Source: Aestuariispira insulae
GTDB lineage: Bacteria; Pseudomonadota; Alphaproteobacteria; UBA8366; Aestuariispiraceae
Assembly: GCF_003385955.1 (NCBI RefSeq)
Contig: NZ_QRDW01000001.1
Location: 1,160,613 to 1,224,612 of the forward strand
Reading direction: 5' to 3'
Length of the DNA: 64,000 bases
Both the position numbers and the translations under genes were made by a program. The notes under the pieces were generated by a model. The model was given only the letters and a program-made list of their open reading frames with translations, was not told where the DNA came from and did not search any database. This document shows, one piece after another, positions 54,731-61,300 of this stretch (the stretch's first letter is position 1; the number at the start of each line of letters is the position of its first letter).

Positions 54731-56440
54731 TTGCTTGATCTCGGCATTGTCATTGTTGATCGCAATATGGTCATCCGGTCCTGGAACCCGTGGATGGAAG
54801 CCCATGGCCATATCCCGGAAACCGAAGCGATCGGCACTAAACTCTCCGTCCTTTTTCCTGATCATGAGGCACAAGGCCTTTGCGGGATCATCGACCAGGT
54901 CATCGAAAAAGGCAAAGAGGTAACCCTCCCGGACAATTTGCAGGGGGTGGGCCTGCCACTCTTTACCAAACAATCCTGTGATCCGCGCAACGGCCGTATG
55001 CGACAGAAAATCCACCTATCGCCCTGTGGTGCGCCGCAGACCGATCCGGAAGATCGCGGACAGGACAGCCGATCGGAGCCAGGTGAATATTGCCTTATTC
55101 AGATCCATGACATGGGAGCGCCGCTTACGGACAACAAGCCTCCAGTCGATGAGGAGGAGCCCGATCGCTATCAAACTATCCTGAGCGACCAACCAACCAT
55201 TATTTTCCGGTTCGACCGGCATGGCACCATCAGCTACGCCAATCGCAATTTCGCGGATTTTGTCGGTCGGCCGCTGTCTGAACTGCACAATGCCCGGCTG
55301 GAAGATGTACTCCCCCGTGAGTTTTCTGAACGCCTGACCGGCTCGCTCGCCAAGCTTCATTGGCAGCACCCGATTACCATAGAGGAATTCTGCCATATCG
55401 AACAGGATGGGCGGCGCCAGTGGTATCAGTGGGTCGACCGATGCCTGTGCGACGAACATGGCGAAATCATCGAGTATCAGTCAGTGGGGGAAGATATTTC
55501 AGATCTGAAGGAAACTCACCGCGCCCTGGAGGAAAGCCGCCTGCAGATAGAAGAACAGGCCGATCTTCTACGCACATTGAACAAGAAATACCTGGCAGAA
55601 AAAATTGCCGCCGAAGAGGCCAATAAATCAAAAACCCATTTCCTCGCCCATATGAGCCACGAATTAAGGACCCCGCTGAATGCGATCATCGGATTCTCTG
55701 AATTGCTGAAACAACAGGCACTGGGGCCACTGACCCCGCCTGATTACCAGGAATATGCCACGATCATTCATGATAGTGGCAATGACCTGTTAACCCTGGT
55801 GAATAATATTTTGGACCTGTCCCGGTTGGAAGCCAACCGCATGGCACTCGACATTCATCCCGTGGATCTGCAAAACACCGTGGAATCCGCGATGAAGATG
55901 CTGGCCGGCCTGGCAAACGAAAATAAGATCACTCTTGATTTCACGATCAAGAATCCAATCGAATCCCTGATGGCTGATGGCCCCGCCCTCAAACGGATGA
56001 TCGTCAATCTGCTATCCAATGCCATTAAATTCACCGCTGAAGGCGGCACCGTTGAGCTGGCCTATGACCGGGATGAGGATAATGTCACCTACATTTCCGT
56101 ATCCGATACCGGTGTCGGAATGACCGAGGAGGATATCCGCCAGGCATTGCAACCCTTCCGCCAGGTGTCCCACGGTCTTTCCCGGAAATATGATGGCAGC
56201 GGTTTGGGACTGCCTCTCGTGCGCTCCCTCGCGGAGATGCATCAGGGAAAAATGACCATCGAAAGCGAGAAGGGGAAAGGCACCAGGGTCACATTGATCT
56301 TTCCGCCCTATCAGCCACCGAAACCGGATTCTCATATTCCCCGGCCTAAACTACAGCAAGGGCCGAAACCACCGGAAGAGGCGGAATCACAAGAAGAGGC
56401 GGAACCATCAAAACAAACCAGGCATTCTTCTTTCTTCTAA
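54731..56440 (+). CDS. PAS-PAS sensor histidine kinase with non-ATG start
   Basis: 569 residues from TTG 54731; in-frame CTG at 54692 with GGGGG 7 bases upstream is an attractive alternative that would add 13 residues and complete the first PAS helix. No ATG precedes the PAS match. First PAS about 1-115 (interrupted by a disordered 60-residue linker), second PAS about 145-265, coiled coil, HisKA with [12 protein letters not shown], HATPase with NLLSNAIKF, DTGVGM and GSGLGLP, and an acidic proline-rich tail. No transmembrane helix. The membrane LuxR-type gene follows 95 bases later and could share its regulation. Confidence 0.88.
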   Translation: MLDLGIVIVDRNMVIRSWNPWMEAHGHIPETEAIGTKLSVLFPDHEAQGLCGIIDQVIEKGKEVTLPDNLQGVGLPLFTKQSCDPRNGRMRQKIHLSPCGAPQTDPEDRGQDSRSEPGEYCLIQIHDMGAPLTDNKPPVDEEEPDRYQTILSDQPTIIFRFDRHGTISYANRNFADFVGRPLSELHNARLEDVLPREFSERLTGSLAKLHWQHPITIEEFCHIEQDGRRQWYQWVDRCLCDEHGEIIEYQSVGEDISDLKETHRALEESRLQIEEQADLLRTLNKKYLAEKIAAEEANKSKTHFLAHMSHELRTPLNAIIGFSELLKQQALGPLTPPDYQEYATIIHDSGNDLLTLVNNILDLSRLEANRMALDIHPVDLQNTVESAMKMLAGLANENKITLDFTIKNPIESLMADGPALKRMIVNLLSNAIKFTAEGGTVELAYDRDEDNVTYISVSDTGVGMTEEDIRQALQPFRQVSHGLSRKYDGSGLGLPLVRSLAEMHQGKMTIESEKGKGTRVTLIFPPYQPPKPDSHIPRPKLQQGPKPPEEAESQEEAEPSKQTRHSSFF

Positions 56441-56535
56441 ATAATTACATATCAAATCATTCCTTCCGTTTTACCCCTGAAACGGCTAGAATTTCGATGG
56501 TGCAGACTTGATCAGGGGAAAATGGATTTGAGGCC

Positions 56536-58335
56536 ATGCATGATCAAGCCCCAGGCATAACAGCCCGGACAGACAGCAATCAGCGAATGAAACGATACTT
56601 GATCTCTCTGGTTGGGTTGATGTTTCTTTTTGCCGCCCTGGTGCTGGGTGTTTCCGCCTGGCAGGCCATACAGCATATCAATCAACGCGCCGCCGAAAAC
56701 ACCTTCCGCATGATGGACGTGGTGTTGGACCGGGAGTTGAACTGGTTGGCCGCCCAGAGTTTTGCCGACGGCATGGCCGATGACCGGTTGAAGGTTTTTC
56801 TGGCGGGCGAAGATGGAAACCTGATCCAATCCGCCGACGGTGCTCCTGACATCAATAGCGAATTCCAGTTGCAGATCCGTTCCATTTTGGCGCGCGACAC
56901 ACTTGCCCCACGCTCCAGAAGTGCTGGCTTCGTCGCCTTGGAAGGTAGACTCTATCTCTATGCCCTTCACCTGGAATATGCTAAACCTGATGCAGTCGTT
57001 ATTCTGCTCAGGCCACTGGATGAGGCCTATCTGGCCGCATTATCCAAACGATACAGTTTGCCCGGCCTGGACTTGACCACATCGGCCACGATCCCCGAAC
57101 AAGCCCGCTATCTGATTACGGATCCAATCGGGACAGTAATCGCCTCCCTCTCCTGGGACCCGCCGTCCCCTGCCTCCTCCCTGATCGGCGAGATCGCGGT
57201 ATTTTCCGGCATCCTGTCCGCCATCTGCCTGTTTCCACTGGCCTATCTGATCAACCGACTGAAAAACCATGCGCTCAACTACCAGAACCAGGCAGAGGTC
57301 CTGCTGGGACAGAGCCGCGAGATCGCAAAATTCCGCGCCAACCTCCAATCAGTTCTGGACGGCCTGCCCGATGGTGTGATTGCGATCGATGACCAGTTGC
57401 AGATCGCCTATTTCAACCGAACAGCAGCCAGCCTGACCGGACTGTCCAGAGACCTGGTGGTCGGCCTTCCTGCGGACTGGCTGGAACAGGAGATGAAGCT
57501 TGCTGAGTTCAATGCGGGCTATCAAAGCCTGGCAACCATTCTCAACCGGTCCGACAATGGTTCCCGGCAGCAGGAAGTTTGGGCCAGTTTGAAAAACAGC
57601 AAACGGTCCCTTCTGGCGTTTACCACCACCCCCTGCCGGATCAATGCGGACCTGTCCACGATCATCAGTTTCCGCGACATTACGAATCGGCGGCGCAGCG
57701 ACCGGATGCTCGACCTTCTTTCCGCCTCCTTCATCATGCTGGATCAGGATTGCCGTGTATTGCATCTCAATGATGGGGCAAGACGGCTTGTGAATCATTC
57801 CGAACTGCTGCAGATCCAAGGGGGAGTCCTCACTTCCCGCCAGGAACAGGAAGCCACCCTGTTGAAGCAGACGGTCCGGCAGGTGATCAAGGAGGCACGC
57901 AACGACCGCCAAACCCATACCCAGGGCATTTTGCTCTCATCAAGTCCCGGTGGCGATCCCATGGCAGGGCTGATCACTTCCATGGCAACCAGAAGTCAGG
58001 ACGGACAGATTTTCGCCCTGCTGACATTGGGGGACCGGCGCAGCCTGGGTTCCAGGATGGACCCGGCATTACTGGCCGATATGCTCGGACTGACCGAAGC
58101 GGAATCCAAAGTCGCAACCCTGTTGATCCAAGGCCACAGGCCAGCTGAAATCGCCGGTATTCTGGGCACCAGCCCCAATACAGTGCGCAATCAGATCAAA
58201 TCGGTTTTCGCAAAGACCAACTGTCCCGGACAGGTGGAATTCATCTCCATGGTATTGTCCAGCCTGCCGCCGGCCCTGATAACAACGGACCGGGACAGTG
58301 GCACTGTCCCGGTCCGGGATTCATCTTTGCATTGA
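56536..58335 (+). CDS. Membrane-anchored PAS sensor with C-terminal LuxR-type HTH
   Basis: 599 residues; an ATG at 56587 is an alternative start. TM helices at about 22-43 and 216-239 enclose a periplasmic domain of about 170 residues. A PAS domain (about 270-385), a second PAS-like region (about 395-505) and a C-terminal LuxR/GerE helix-turn-helix (517-575, LTEAESKVATLLIQGHRPAEIA and SPNTVRNQIKSVFAKT) follow. There is no receiver or kinase domain, so it appears to be a one-component regulator acting from the membrane. The last 20 codons form a 14-bp inverted repeat. Convergent with the giant adhesin. Confidence 0.87.
   Translation: MHDQAPGITARTDSNQRMKRYLISLVGLMFLFAALVLGVSAWQAIQHINQRAAENTFRMMDVVLDRELNWLAAQSFADGMADDRLKVFLAGEDGNLIQSADGAPDINSEFQLQIRSILARDTLAPRSRSAGFVALEGRLYLYALHLEYAKPDAVVILLRPLDEAYLAALSKRYSLPGLDLTTSATIPEQARYLITDPIGTVIASLSWDPPSPASSLIGEIAVFSGILSAICLFPLAYLINRLKNHALNYQNQAEVLLGQSREIAKFRANLQSVLDGLPDGVIAIDDQLQIAYFNRTAASLTGLSRDLVVGLPADWLEQEMKLAEFNAGYQSLATILNRSDNGSRQQEVWASLKNSKRSLLAFTTTPCRINADLSTIISFRDITNRRRSDRMLDLLSASFIMLDQDCRVLHLNDGARRLVNHSELLQIQGGVLTSRQEQEATLLKQTVRQVIKEARNDRQTHTQGILLSSSPGGDPMAGLITSMATRSQDGQIFALLTLGDRRSLGSRMDPALLADMLGLTEAESKVATLLIQGHRPAEIAGILGTSPNTVRNQIKSVFAKTNCPGQVEFISMVLSSLPPALITTDRDSGTVPVRDSSLH
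58287..58315. terminator. 14-bp inverted repeat inside the LuxR-type gene, likely terminator for the adhesin
   Basis: GGACCGGGACAGTG at 58287-58300 pairs with CACTGTCCCGGTCC at 58302-58315; a realistic hairpin has an 11-bp stem and 7-base loop. On the minus strand it lies 37 bases past the adhesin stop and is followed by a weak T-containing run. On the plus strand it encodes the last residues of the LuxR-type protein. Confidence 0.6.
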
Positions 58336-58351
58336 TTGCCTTATTCCAAGA

Positions 58352-61300
58352 TCAGGATGTCGGCGGCTCAACACTCTCAACCTTGATTTCAATATCCTTG
58401 CCGTCAAAGTTGAAGTTATAGGTGTCCGGACTGCTGATATCCTGGCCATTCACATTAATGACCGCATTTTCATCATGGAGAATGGTCAGTGAATTGCCGT
58501 CATCGGTCATGGAAACCACATCCTCCAATGTCAGCGATGCATTCACATCCCCTTCGACACCAGAAAGGTCCAAAATCTCGACATTATGGACCGCCGAAAG
58601 GGAATCATGATCCAGACTGACCGGATCGCCGCCTTCGGAAATCACCCGCAAGGTATCGATGCCATCCCCCCCGTCCAAACCGGATTTCTGGAAATCGGAC
58701 AGGCTGGTCTCACCCGGATCAAAGGCACCGGCTTCGGCCAGGGCCTCCGCCACCTCACGGTCATATTCCTGGGACGAACCCCATTCTTCGCTATTGAGGT
58801 CTTCCGCCTTCATGATGAAGGTATCATCACCGTCACCACCAAACATCAGGTCGTTGCCACCGGAGGCGATCAGAGTATCATCACCCTCACCGCCGGCCAG
58901 AATGTTGGCCTCTTCATTGCCGGTCAGAACATCGTCGCCGTCACCGCCAATGGCATGTTCAAAATTGGCCAGGACATCACCACCGAGATTCAGCTCTGCA
59001 TCCGCGTCGCCATCCATGATCGCCCAATCCTGTCCGGCACCGGCATCGACCGAGTTGAAATCCTCACCCAGGTCATCCTCACCAAGAACACCGCTCTCGC
59101 CGCCACTTTCCACGGCCCACATGTCGGTATCCCGGGTCAGTTCCTCATCCTGGACGTCGGTGACGGTGACCCCATCACCATCCGCCTGAGAGAGATAAAC
59201 CAGATCGGCCTGATCATCGGCCGTGGAAACAAGGGACTGGTCCGAAGTCGGCAGTTCGACCGCTACATTGACCGAATGCACATTGCTGAGATTACCGCCA
59301 GTATCGGTCACCTGGGCCGTGATGGTCCGGGTGCCGTCACCAAGGGATGTGCCGTCGTTCACCAGCACAATCGCCCCGATGATCGCCGCATATTGAGCAA
59401 GGGACGCATCACCGGACAGAACCAGGCGGAAGGTATTCGTCCCCTCCACCTTGCCTTCGGATTCTATTTCCACACCGGCCGCATCCAGCACATCCTGTGG
59501 CACGTTCAGCCCGTCGCCTTCGCGATAGCCATCATTGATTTCAATGACCGCCATCATCAGTTCTTCACTGTCCATATCGGCAAGCGAGAAATTATTGAAG
59601 ATGACAAGCCCATCATCCAGGGCGTCGGACTCGGCGTTCACCGCATCGTCGCCTTCGACGACGGGGGCAAACTCATGCAACTCACCATCCACATAGATCT
59701 CGAGTTCTTCAACATTCTCTGCATCAATGCCGAGCGTTTCGATCTCGAAATCGTTGTTATGTTTTGAGAGGCCTGACTGGATATCATACAGCTCGGCAAT
59801 CACCGCATCGAGATTATCGATCGAGCTGGAGAGATCAATCCGAAGCATGTCGGTGCCGCTGCCACCGTCAATTTCGGTGCCATCAACCGCATCCGCCACT
59901 GTCATGATGATATCGTCATGACCGGAGCCGGCATCGACTGTATCACCGCCGCCGCCGATATAGATATCATCCTCGCCATGATCACCATAGATGATGTCTT
60001 TCTCCACATCACCGCTCTGGTCCGTGCTTTCCTCACCGGCATAAATCACATCATGGCCACTGTCGCCGTCAATGATATCTTCACCGGTGCCGCCGACCAG
60101 CAGATCGTCGCCGGAATCCCCGTCTATGATATCATCCCCGGCGCCGCCAAGAACAATATCATCATCAGAACCGGCATAAATGGTGTCATTTCCGGTGCCG
60201 CCATCCAGGTAATCTTCCTGCGAGTCGCCACGCAGGTTATCGTCCCCAGACCCGCCAAAGAGCGTATCAGAACCGGAATCGCCGCGAAGGTAATCATCGC
60301 CGCCACCACCATAGGCAATGTCATCACCGCTATTCATACGGATCCAGTCATCGCCATCGCCGTCATTCTCACCGCTGTCGGAAGCATCGATATTGACCGT
60401 GATGGTCGCCTCGCTCTCGGCGGAGGTGTCACTCAGGTTACCGAGCGTGTCCGTGCTGCTGGCACTCACAGTCAGCTCGAAACTTTCCGTGCCTTCCGGT
60501 GCCGTGACGGTCAGGCCGTCCAAATCACCGGAAGTCAGGCTCCAACTGCCATTACCCAGGTCTTCACCGGCATTGAGGCTGGCCCCTTCCGGCAGGCCGG
60601 AAATAACGATGGTGGCACTTTCGGAACCGTCCTGATCACCCAGGGCGGCCTGGATATTGAGCGCTGCCGACACCGGTCCGCCGGTGGCAACCGCATCGTC
60701 ACCATAAACAACATCATCGCCGCTGGAGGTATAGACCACATCATCACCGGCACCGGCGGCTACGGTGTCATCCTCCCAACTGGTGCGGATAAAATCGTCA
60801 TATTCAGTTCCATTGACATCGACGTCTGCCGACTGGGTCGGGGTCGCCGTCACATCCGCATCCACCGTCAGGGAAACCCCGTCCGCATCCGGCGTCACAT
60901 CAATGACGGCCGTTGCGTTATCACTCGCCTCACCATCGGAAACCGTGAAGCTGATCGGGACATCCAGGCTGGACAGATCTTCCGCAGGGGTAAAGATCCA
61001 GCCGCCTTCACCATCTTCTGAGATCGATCCATATTGTGGATCAACCGATACCCCAGTCACGCTTAGATCATCGCCATCAGCATCCGTACTGTTGGCCAAA
61101 AGCATCTCTGCAGAAATAGCAAAACTGCCATCTTCCACCATGCTGCCCAGATCCACATCCTCTGCTTCCGGACCGGTATTCGGGGCCTCATTGCCTGGAA
61201 TAGTGATGCTGGCATCAATCGACGCCGACGTGCCATCTTCCGACGAGGTCGCGGTAACGGTCAGGCCGAAATCCGTGGTGACATCGGCCGGCACATGAAT

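Noticed and set aside
59890..60370. Regular repeats considered as a CRISPR array
   Set aside because: The repeat is in frame, encodes RTX nonapeptides, and has no spacer structure or cas genes.
58586..61021. Plus-strand frames across the adhesin gene
   Set aside because: They arise from the Asp/Gly-rich repeats read backwards (Ile/Thr/Val-rich repeats) and have no independent support.
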